A stretch of DNA of 52,450 bases, taken from contig JAJZPG010000018.1 of the NCBI GenBank assembly GCA_021811235.1, positions 1 through 52,450 of the forward strand, read 5' to 3'. Below the pieces are notes generated by a model. That model worked only from the letters and a program-made list of their open reading frames with translations, made no database searches and was not told the origin of the DNA. Numbering within the stretch: position 1 is the first letter of the stretch; every line of letters starts with the position of its first letter. This document shows, piece by piece, positions 20,856 through 28,184 of the stretch. Source of the DNA: Pseudomonadota bacterium. Lineage in GTDB: Bacteria > Pseudomonadota > Gammaproteobacteria > Burkholderiales > Thiobacillaceae. The position numbers and the translations under genes are program-made.

Positions 20856-21143
20856 ATGAGCACGAAAGACGAATTTGTCCGCAAAATGCACGCCAAGCTC
20901 GATCAATGGAATGCCGAGATCGATGCATTGAAAGCAAAATCCGAATCCGCTGAGGCGGAAGCACGCGCCGAATACCACAAGCAGCTCGAAACCCTGCGCA
21001 GCAAGCGTGATGACGCCCGCAGCAAGCTGAACGAGCTCGAAGCCGCCGGCGAAAGTGCCTGGGAAGACCTGAAGGCCGGCGTCGAACTGGCGTGGGAGTC
21101 CGTCAGCGAGGCTGTGCGTTCAGCGACGTCCCGGTTCAAATAA
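20856..21143 (+). CDS. Small coiled-coil protein
   Basis: A 95-residue, highly charged, almost wholly helical protein. Heptad-like patterns run from about residue 8 to 70 (KLDQWNAEIDALKAK, KQLETLRSKRDDARSKLNELEAAG), followed by an amphipathic tail (AWEDLKAGVELAWESVSEAV). There is no signal peptide. AGAGGA 8 nt before the ATG at 20856 is a clear ribosome binding site. It resembles small stress-related coiled-coil proteins of the sll1863 type, but I do not assign a function. The EncFtn gene follows after 60 bp on the same strand, so the two may be co-transcribed. Confidence 0.75.
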   Translation: MSTKDEFVRKMHAKLDQWNAEIDALKAKSESAEAEARAEYHKQLETLRSKRDDARSKLNELEAAGESAWEDLKAGVELAWESVSEAVRSATSRFK

Positions 21144-21203
21144 ACGGCCCGGTCCGACCAGCGCCAGACACCCTTTCCACTCCCACATTACAGGAGCCAA
21201 ACC

Positions 21204-21491
21204 ATGGCAAACGAGGGCTATCACGAGCCGGTCGAAACACTCAGCGCGGAAACCCGCGACATGCATCGGGCGATCATCTCGCTGATGGAAGAACTCGAAG
21301 CGGTGGACTGGTACAACCAGCGGGTGGACGCCTGCTCGGATCCGGAGTTGCGCGCCATCCTCAAACACAATCGCGACGAGGAGAAGGAGCATGCTGCCAT
21401 GGTGATGGAGTGGATCCGCCGGCATGACCCGAGGTTCGACAAGGAACTGCGGGATTATCTGTTCACCGACAAGAAAATCGCTCACGACTGA
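21204..21491 (+). CDS. EncFtn-type ferritin-like protein without cargo peptide
   Basis: The 95-residue product has the hallmarks of encapsulated ferritin: HRAIISLMEELEAVDWYNQR and HNRDEEKEHAAMVMEWIRRHD. Comparing with the R. rubrum protein from memory, the ferroxidase ligands correspond to Glu30, Glu60 and His63, with Tyr37 nearby, and all are present. EncFtn proteins form ring-shaped decamers that oxidise Fe(II) and normally sit inside an encapsulin shell, held by a C-terminal targeting peptide. Here the protein ends at YLFTDKKIAHD with no extension, and no shell gene is in the window. AGGAG 7 nt before the ATG supports the start. The neighbouring metal-uptake operon fits an iron role. Confidence 0.85.
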   Translation: MANEGYHEPVETLSAETRDMHRAIISLMEELEAVDWYNQRVDACSDPELRAILKHNRDEEKEHAAMVMEWIRRHDPRFDKELRDYLFTDKKIAHD

Positions 21492-21586
21492 TTGCGGGCC
21501 GGGTTTGGCCTGGAAGGCACCCGGATTCCGCCGGTGACGGCAGCGCCGAGCCTGTGCAGTACCTATCGGGGACGCTCGCGCCGTGA

Positions 21587-24433
21587 TCAGCCGGCAGGCG
21601 GCAGGCGGTCGATCCAGGCATGCATCTCCATCGGCCGCTGGAAGTGATAGCCCTGGAAGCGCTCGCATCCCTGCCCGCGCAGGAAGGCGAGTTGGGCCTC
21701 GTTTTCGACGCCTTCGGCCACCACTTCGAAATGCAGGTGGCGCGCCATAGAAAGAATGGTCTCGACCAGGGCGACGTCGTTGGGATCGTGTGGAATGTCC
21801 TGCACGAAGCTCTTGTCGATCTTGAGCTCGAACAGCGGCAGGCGCTTCAGATAGGCCAGCGACGAATAGCCGGTGCCGAAATCGTCGATGGCGAAGCGCA
21901 GTCCGATCGCCGCCAGTTCGGTCATGCGTGCCACCGCCTCCGAGGCATGCTCGACCAGCAGGGTCTCGGTGATTTCCAGCGTGAGATAGGACGGATCGGC
22001 CGCGGTGACGATGAGAATCTCCTTCACCCGCTGCACGAAATCGGCCTGGTGGAACTGCCGCGGACTGACGTTGACGGAGATGCGCAGGCCGCGCCCCTCG
22101 GCGTCGAGGCGGGCGATCAGCATGCAGGCTTCGCGCAGGACCCATTCGCCGAGCGGCACGATCAGACCCGACTCCTCCGCCAGCGGAATGAAGCTCGACG
22201 GCATCACCATGCCGCGCTGCGGATGCCGCCAGCGCACCAGGGCCTCGGCGCCAACCACCCGGCCGCTCGCGTCCACCTGCGACTGCAGATGCAGTTCGAA
22301 ACTGCGGTCGCGCACGGCCTCACGCAGTTCGCGATCGAGCGCATAGCGCTCGATGATGGCTTCCTGCATGGTGGGCTCGAAATAGGCCAGCGCGTTGCGG
22401 CCGCGCTCCTTGGCCCGGTACATGGCGGTGTCCGCCTCGCGCATGAGGTCGTCGACGCTTTCCGCGTCTTTCGGAAACAGGGTGATGCCGATGCTGGCGC
22501 CGGTGACGTATTCCTGGCCGTCGATGACGACGGGGTTTTCCAGCGCGCTGCGGATCTTCTCCGCCACCGCCATCGCCAGCGAGCCGGCGTCCTCCAGATC
22601 GCCCGCCAGGTCGGGCAGCAGGATCACGAATTCGTCGCCGCCGAGCCGCGCAACCGTGTCTTCCAGCCGCAGATAGTATTCCAGCCGCCGCGCCACCTCG
22701 CGCAGGACGGCATCGCCCAGCGCATGGCCGTGCACGTCGTTGATGCGCTTGAACTGGTCGAGGTCGACGAACAGCACGGCGCCGCAGCGCCGGTTGCGGC
22801 GCGAGGCGGCCAGTGCCTGGGTCAGGCGGTCGAGGAAGAGCACGCGGTTGGGCAGGCCGGTCAGCGCGTCATGGTAGGCCAGGCGCTCGATCTCCGCCTC
22901 GGCGCGCTTGGCCTCGGTGATGTCCATGCAATGACCGACATAGCCGAGGAACTGGCCCTGGGTGTCGTAACGCGGGCTGCCCCGATCGATGATCCAGCGG
23001 AATTCTCCGCTGGCATGGCGCAGCCGGTATTCCATGGCAAACGGCTCGCCGCGGTCGAACGCGGCGTAGTAGGTCTCGAGGCAACGGGCCAGGTCTTCTG
23101 GATGCACGCCGGCGGACCAGCCCATTCCGAGTTCCTGCTCCAGGGTACGGCCGGTGAAGCGCAGCCATGGCTCGTTGAAGTAATCGCAGCCCTTGTCGAG
23201 CCCGGACGTCCACACCAGCGCCTGCCCGCTGTTGGCGAGAGTGCGGAAGTGCAGTTCGCTGTTGGCCAGCGCCTCGCGCAGCGCATACTCCTCGGAGACG
23301 TCACGGAACACCAGCACCACGCCCTGCAATTCGCCACGGCCGTTGCGGATGGGGGCGGCACTGTCGGCAATGTGGTATTGCATGCCGTCGCGCGCCAGCA
23401 GGATCGTATGGTTGGCGAGCCCCACCACCCGCCCCTCGCGGATGACGCGCGCCACCGGGATTTCCGCCGGCGCGCCGGTGAGGGCGTTTTCGATCACGAA
23501 CACCTCGGCGACCGGGCGTCCCTGCGCCTCGGCCTGCGACCAGCCGGTGAGGCTTTCCGCCACCGGGTTCATGAGCGTGATGCGTTCCCCGACATCGGTC
23601 GCCAGCAGGGCGTCGCCGATGGAATGCAGGGTGATCGCCAGCCGTTCCTCGCTGGTGGCCAGGTTGGCCTGCGCCTCCTGCACGGCGCGCGTCATGGCAT
23701 TGAAATTCTCTGCCAGCGTCGCGATTTCCTGTGCGCCCTCTTCCGGCACCGTCACGTCCAGCCGTCCGTCGCGCAGGATGTTGGCCGCCTCGGCCAGCCG
23801 TCCGAGCGGCGACGCCACGTAGCGATGCAGCAGCCAGCCGAGCAGGGCGATCAGCAGCAGCGTGGCGATCAGATCCGGCGCGCGCGTCTTGAGCACGGAT
23901 TCGCGCACCAGCTGCCGCTCGCGCGCAAGGTCGAAACCTACATACACCGCACCCTGCCGCTGGCTGCGCAGCTGCTGCGGATCGGCGGACAATTGAAACG
24001 GCTGCAGGGCGGCAATACGGACGCCGTCCCGGTCGAAGGCGAAAAATGCCGGCAGCCGTCCCTGCTGTACCTGCACGACCCGCCGCATGTCGAAGCCCGG
24101 CAGCACGTCGGTCACCAGCCGGCCGCGCCAGGCGTAGCGGTGTGCCGCCAGGACCCGGCCCGCGTCGTCGAGCAGCAATACCGCCTCGGTGCGGGGATCG
24201 GTCGCCACCTGCGCCAGATCCGCCTCCACCAGCCCGCGGCTGGTTTCCCAGCCCTGCTCGGCCATGCGCGCCAGATGGGCGGTGTGGGTCAGCACATCCA
24301 CCCTCGCCTGCTGGTCGAGCTGTGCCAGACGCTTGTCGAGCGCATTGAGCAGCGACACCCCCAGCACCACGAACAACAGCAACGCCAGCCCCAGCGGCAG
24401 GGTGAAGCGAAAGGGCAGGCGCCGCACCGTCAT
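21587..24433 (-). CDS. Membrane PAS-GGDEF-EAL protein (cyclic di-GMP turnover)
   Basis: A 948-residue signalling protein. Order of parts: membrane helix at about residues 9-30, a periplasmic sensor region to about 190, second helix at 190-208, HAMP at about 209-262, two PAS/PAC modules (about 265-390 and 393-510), GGDEF at about 515-680 and EAL at about 690-940. The synthase motif RLGGDEF (near residue 597) is intact. The phosphodiesterase motif GAEALVRW (near 731), DDFGTGYSSL and AEGVEN are intact too, so both activities are possible. Its ATG overlaps the stop of the upstream binding-protein gene by 4 bp. That suggests the lipoprotein delivers a ligand signal to the periplasmic domain. Confidence 0.93.
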   Translation of the reverse strand: MTVRRLPFRFTLPLGLALLLFVVLGVSLLNALDKRLAQLDQQARVDVLTHTAHLARMAEQGWETSRGLVEADLAQVATDPRTEAVLLLDDAGRVLAAHRYAWRGRLVTDVLPGFDMRRVVQVQQGRLPAFFAFDRDGVRIAALQPFQLSADPQQLRSQRQGAVYVGFDLARERQLVRESVLKTRAPDLIATLLLIALLGWLLHRYVASPLGRLAEAANILRDGRLDVTVPEEGAQEIATLAENFNAMTRAVQEAQANLATSEERLAITLHSIGDALLATDVGERITLMNPVAESLTGWSQAEAQGRPVAEVFVIENALTGAPAEIPVARVIREGRVVGLANHTILLARDGMQYHIADSAAPIRNGRGELQGVVLVFRDVSEEYALREALANSELHFRTLANSGQALVWTSGLDKGCDYFNEPWLRFTGRTLEQELGMGWSAGVHPEDLARCLETYYAAFDRGEPFAMEYRLRHASGEFRWIIDRGSPRYDTQGQFLGYVGHCMDITEAKRAEAEIERLAYHDALTGLPNRVLFLDRLTQALAASRRNRRCGAVLFVDLDQFKRINDVHGHALGDAVLREVARRLEYYLRLEDTVARLGGDEFVILLPDLAGDLEDAGSLAMAVAEKIRSALENPVVIDGQEYVTGASIGITLFPKDAESVDDLMREADTAMYRAKERGRNALAYFEPTMQEAIIERYALDRELREAVRDRSFELHLQSQVDASGRVVGAEALVRWRHPQRGMVMPSSFIPLAEESGLIVPLGEWVLREACMLIARLDAEGRGLRISVNVSPRQFHQADFVQRVKEILIVTAADPSYLTLEITETLLVEHASEAVARMTELAAIGLRFAIDDFGTGYSSLAYLKRLPLFELKIDKSFVQDIPHDPNDVALVETILSMARHLHFEVVAEGVENEAQLAFLRGQGCERFQGYHFQRPMEMHAWIDRLPPAG

Positions 24434-25392
24434 GCCGCTTCAGGCAGAAAACGCGCGTCGGCCAGGCCATCGAGCGGAGGCAGCCGCTTCAGCAGCCCGG
24501 CAGCCGTCATGATGCGCGCCACCTTGCCGGCGGCCGGTTCCAGGCGCGAACCCGCCCCGTCCAGCCACTCACGGTTGGACGCGAGGTCCATGAAGCGGAG
24601 CCCCTGCTGGGCTACACGCAATTCGTCCGGACTCACCCCGAGCCGCGGCGCCATGCGGGCAAACGCGTCGTCGGGCGAGCGATGCAGGTAGTCGAGCGCG
24701 TGGAAATACCCTGCCAGCAGCTGGCGAAAACTGGCGGGGGAGCGTTCCAGCGCGTCGGCGCGTGCCACCAGCACGTCGACGATCAGTCCGGGGAACGCCC
24801 TGCTGTCGAACAGTCGGCGCGCACCCTGGGCCTGCAGCTGCGTGGCATGGGGTTCCCAGCTGACCAGCACGTCGACCTCGCCTGCAAGATAGGCCCGCAG
24901 CTGGCGATCGGCGGTCACCCGCACTTTCACCACCTCGTCTGGCGCGAGGCCGGCGGTTTCGAGCAGCTTGGCCAGCATGAGCGCACCAGCCGCGGTTTCC
25001 TCGACGCCGATGCGGCGGCCTCTGAGGTCTTGCAGCCGCTTGATTTCGGGGCGGCACATGACGACGTCGGCCCCGGCGGAATAGTCGAAGACGAGTATGG
25101 TGCGCACGTCGAGCCCGCCTTCGCGGGCGAGCAGGCATTCGTCGAGGGTGAGCGTGGCCGCTTCCACGTCGCCGGTGGCAAGCGACATCAGATTGGTCGA
25201 ATTGGAAGGCATTTCCACCAGCCGCAGGGTGTTGGAATCGTACAGGCCCAGTTCGCGCGCCAGGAACAGCGGCTCGTAGCCGATCCATACGATGCCGCCC
25301 ACGCGCGTCAGCGGCGGCTGTTCGCCGCAGGCGGCAAGCGCCAACGGCGCCAGCGCGCTGGCGGCAAGAAAACGGCGACGTCCCTTGTCCAT
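24430..25392 (-). CDS. ABC-type solute-binding lipoprotein (NMT1/SsuA-like)
   Basis: A 320-residue periplasmic binding protein. The N-terminus has a twin-arginine-like GRRRFLAAS and a lipobox LAAC with Cys22, so it is likely a lipoprotein. The core (GGIVWIGYEPLFLARELGLYD, MPSNSTNLMSLATGDVEAATLTLDE, RIGVEETAAGALMLAKLLE) is typical of nitrate/sulfonate/taurine or thiamine-precursor binding proteins. There are no permease or ATPase genes nearby; instead it overlaps a GGDEF-EAL gene by 4 bp. It therefore more likely acts as a sensor accessory than in transport. The ATG at 25390-25392 is chosen because it gives a normal export signal. Confidence 0.85.
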   Translation of the reverse strand: MDKGRRRFLAASALAPLALAACGEQPPLTRVGGIVWIGYEPLFLARELGLYDSNTLRLVEMPSNSTNLMSLATGDVEAATLTLDECLLAREGGLDVRTILVFDYSAGADVVMCRPEIKRLQDLRGRRIGVEETAAGALMLAKLLETAGLAPDEVVKVRVTADRQLRAYLAGEVDVLVSWEPHATQLQAQGARRLFDSRAFPGLIVDVLVARADALERSPASFRQLLAGYFHALDYLHRSPDDAFARMAPRLGVSPDELRVAQQGLRFMDLASNREWLDGAGSRLEPAAGKVARIMTAAGLLKRLPPLDGLADARFLPEAA

Positions 25393-25441
25393 CACTCCCC
25401 TTTTCGACACAGACTGACCTGCATCGGCTGGCCTGACCCGG

Positions 25442-25489
25442 CGGTTTTGCATGAAAACCGGATTCGTGGGCAATAATCCGCACGAATCC
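25442..25489. repeat. Two adjacent hairpins in the leader upstream of the binding-protein gene
   Basis: CGGTTTT/AAAACCG (25442-25448 with 25454-25460, 5-nt loop) is followed directly by GGATTCGTG/CACGAATCC (25460-25468 with 25481-25489, 12-nt loop). The two inverted repeats share base 25460. They lie about 50-97 bp before the ATG of the minus-strand lipoprotein gene and about 150 bp before the plus-strand DUF4010 gene. They could be operators or RNA leader structures. Confidence 0.5.
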
Positions 25490-25635
25490 TTTACTTGTTA
25501 CCTGATGGTTCGGCGTGTCCGGCTTTTTCTTGAATCATATGTACTAGCATACCCATTCTCTTCAAGTAGGAAAACGACATCGCGCAAGTCCGCCGCGCCG
25601 CCCGATTCGCCCCCTCTGCAACATGACAAAACGAC

Positions 25636-26919
25636 ATGAATGAGCTGATCGCCTGGTTGCCGCCCGAACTGGTTTCGTTGCCGCGCTACGTCGCCGCGCT
25701 GGCAATCGGCCTGCTGATGGGGCTGGAACGCGAGCGCAATCCGGCAGCGAAGGCCGGCCTGCGCACCTTCGCGCTGACGGCGCTGCTTGGCGTGCTGGCG
25801 GCACATCTGGCCACCGCACTGGGCGAGCAGTGGCTGATCGCAGTCGGCCTGCTGCTGGTCGGCGGCATGATGATTGCGGCCTATCTGCGTGCGCCGCAGC
25901 AGCCGGACGGCGACCCCGGGACGACCACGGTGGCGGCGCTGATGCTGTGCTACGGCCTCGGCGTGCTGGTCTGGCACGACGAAATCCAGCTGGCGGTGAT
26001 GCTCGGCATCGCCGCGACCATGCTGCTGTATTTCAAGCCCGAGCTGCGCGGCATGAGCGAGCACCTGACGCGGCGCGACCTGCTGTCGGTGCTGCAGTTC
26101 GCGGTGCTATCGCTGATCATCCTGCCGCTGCTGCCGAACCGCAATTACGGCCCTTACGGCGCCCTCAATCCCTACCAGATCTGGTGGATGGTGGTGCTGA
26201 TCGCCGGCGTCGGGCTGGCCGGCTATGCCGCGCTGCGCATCGTCGGGCAACAGCGCGGCGCGGCCATGCTGGGCCTGCTCGGCGGACTGGTGTCGTCGAC
26301 CGCGACGACCCTGGCGTTCAGCCGCCACGCCCGCGCCAGCGAAGCGATGCTGCCGGTCGCGGTGATCGTCATCGTGCTCGCCAACCTGGTGGTGCTGGTG
26401 CGGCTCGGCGTGCTGGCCGCGGTGCTGGCGCCCGCGGTGCTGGGGCATCTGCTGCCGGTACTGCTCGGCGGACTGATCGCCGGCGCGCTAGGGGCAGCCT
26501 ATGGACGTCGCCGGCTGAAGCCGCAGGGCGACCTGCCCGAACTGGCCATGGGCAATCCCACCGAACTGCGTCCGGCGCTCGGCTTCGGCCTGATGTATGC
26601 CGTGGTGCTGCTCGCTGCGGCATGGCTGTCCGACTGGCTGGGCGCACGCGGGCTGTATGCGGTGGCGCTGGTGTCGGGGCTTACCGACGTCGACGCCATC
26701 ACCCTGTCGAGCCTGCGCCTGCACAATCTCGACAAACTGTCGGTGGCCGTCGCGGTCAACGTCATCACGCTCGCCGTGCTGTCCAACCTCGCCTTCAAAT
26801 CGATGCTCGCCTTCGTCGTCGGCGGCTGGCGGATGGCACGCCATGCGATCGCCGGCATGGGTACGGTGGGGCTCGGGATCATGGCCGCCTGGGCTATAAT
26901 GCACGGTTTTTCCGCCTAG
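25636..26919 (+). CDS. MgtC/SapB N-terminal and DUF4010 membrane protein
   Basis: A 427-residue polytopic inner-membrane protein with about 11-12 hydrophobic segments. The N-terminal third contains the MgtC/SapB-like [28 protein letters not shown] (read in parts), with the charged pair after the first helix. The C-terminal part is DUF4010, with [18 protein letters not shown] and [17 protein letters not shown] as the conserved polar stretches between helices. Function is unknown; magnesium-related or ion-transport roles are suggested only by the MgtC link. A weak ribosome binding site precedes the ATG. The 3' end of the gene holds the likely prfB promoter. Confidence 0.8.
   Translation: MNELIAWLPPELVSLPRYVAALAIGLLMGLERERNPAAKAGLRTFALTALLGVLAAHLATALGEQWLIAVGLLLVGGMMIAAYLRAPQQPDGDPGTTTVAALMLCYGLGVLVWHDEIQLAVMLGIAATMLLYFKPELRGMSEHLTRRDLLSVLQFAVLSLIILPLLPNRNYGPYGALNPYQIWWMVVLIAGVGLAGYAALRIVGQQRGAAMLGLLGGLVSSTATTLAFSRHARASEAMLPVAVIVIVLANLVVLVRLGVLAAVLAPAVLGHLLPVLLGGLIAGALGAAYGRRRLKPQGDLPELAMGNPTELRPALGFGLMYAVVLLAAAWLSDWLGARGLYAVALVSGLTDVDAITLSSLRLHNLDKLSVAVAVNVITLAVLSNLAFKSMLAFVVGGWRMARHAIAGMGTVGLGIMAAWAIMHGFSA
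26895..26900 (+). promoter_or_regulatory. Candidate prfB promoter (-10 TATAAT) inside the end of the DUF4010 gene
   Basis: A perfect TATAAT in the context GGGCTATAATGCACGG lies 35 bp upstream of the prfB ATG. The -35 region is poor. GGCTATAATG is a common betaproteobacterial -10 context. Confidence 0.5.
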
Positions 26920-26934
26920 TCATCGAGCACAATC

Positions 26935-28039
26935 ATGGAAGCCGAAAGCCTCAATCAGATCGAAGCCAAACTCGCCGACCTGGGCGAGCGTGCCACCCAA
27001 CTCAGGGGGTTTCTTTGACTACGATCACAAGAAAGATCGTCTAGAAGAAGTCGTCCGCCTGTCCGAGGCGCCGGACTTCTGGAACGATGCCGCCCGCGCC
27101 CAGGAACTCGGCCGCGAACGCAAGGCGCTGGAAGACGTGGTGCTGGTGCTCGAACGCGTTGCGTCGGGCCTCACGGACGCCGGCGAACTGTTCGAGATGG
27201 CGCGTGCGGAGAACGACGACGATACGCTCGTCGCCGTGCGCGACGACCTCGGGCGTATCGAGAAGGACGTGTCGCAGCTGGAATTCCGCCGCATGTTCAA
27301 CAACCCGGCCGACCCGAGTAATTGCTTCCTGGACATCCAGGCCGGCGCCGGCGGCACCGAGGCCTGCGACTGGGCGTCGATGCTGCTGCGGCAATACCTG
27401 AAATACGCAGAACGCAAGGGCTTCAAGGCCGAGCTGCTGGAGGAATCCGAGGGCGACGTCGCCGGCATCAAGTCCGCCTCGATCAAGATCGAGGGCGACT
27501 ACGCCTACGGCTACCTGCGCACCGAAACCGGGGTGCACCGCCTGGTGCGCAAATCGCCGTTCGACTCGTCCGGCGGCCGCCACACCTCATTCGCCAGCGT
27601 CTTCGTCTACCCCGAGGTCGACGACTCCATCGAGGTGGAGATCAACCCCGCCGACCTCCGGATCGACACCTATCGCGCGTCCGGCGCCGGCGGCCAGCAC
27701 ATCAACAAGACAGACTCGGCGGTGCGCATCACCCACCTGCCCACCAACATCGTGGTGCAGTGCCAGAACGATCGCTCGCAGCACAAGAACCGCGCCGAGG
27801 CGATGTCGATGCTGAAGTCGAAACTCTACGAAGCCGAGTTGCGCAAGCGCCAGGCCGAACAGGACAAGCTCGAAGCCGGCAAGTCCGACGTCGGCTGGGG
27901 CCACCAGATCCGCTCCTACGTGCTCGACAACTCGCGCATCAAGGATCTGCGCACCAACGTCGAAGTCTCCGCCACGCAGAAGGTGCTCGACGGCGACCTC
28001 GACGTGTTCATCGAAGCGAGCCTGAAACAGGGCGTGTAA
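26935..28039 (+). CDS. prfB: Peptide chain release factor 2, with programmed +1 frameshift
   Basis: RF2 releases peptides at UGA and UAA. Translation begins at ATG 26935, and the first frame ends at TGA 27016-27018 after 27 codons. Skipping T27016 joins it to the main frame (GAC at 27017) and gives 367 aa, the usual length. The GGQ motif is in [16 protein letters not shown], and the stop-codon-reading SPF tripeptide is in [14 protein letters not shown]. The start at 26990 of the uninterrupted frame is not the real start. The frameshift makes RF2 level control its own synthesis. pepN follows on the same strand. Confidence 0.97.
27004..27019 (+). promoter_or_regulatory. RF2 programmed +1 frameshift site
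   Basis: AGGGGG TTT CTT TGA C: a Shine-Dalgarno-like AGGGGG lies upstream of the slippery CTT, followed by the in-frame TGA and C. This is the classical bacterial RF2 recoding signal: when RF2 is scarce, the ribosome slips +1 at CTT. Confidence 0.97.
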
Positions 28040-28184
28040 GCAACGGCTTGTGACCGCGCGCAAAAAAGCGCGTGGGTTGCAGCTGCCGGGCGGCGACTTC
28101 CCCGTCATGCCCTTCGGCGAAGCCGCCCTGCGACGCGCCCCCTTCCAGCGCTGCGCCCTTTACCCCGCCCCTGCCGGAGATCCC

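Noticed and set aside
21620-24691. A 1023-codon plus-strand frame opposite the GGDEF-EAL gene
   Set aside because: It is an antisense shadow: composition is His/Gln/Arg-rich without any family motif, while the minus-strand gene has complete domains.
26990-28039. prfB read as an intact gene starting at 26990
   Set aside because: The uninterrupted frame lacks a proper start; the RF2 frameshift signal at 27004-27019 and the upstream 27 codons give the standard protein.
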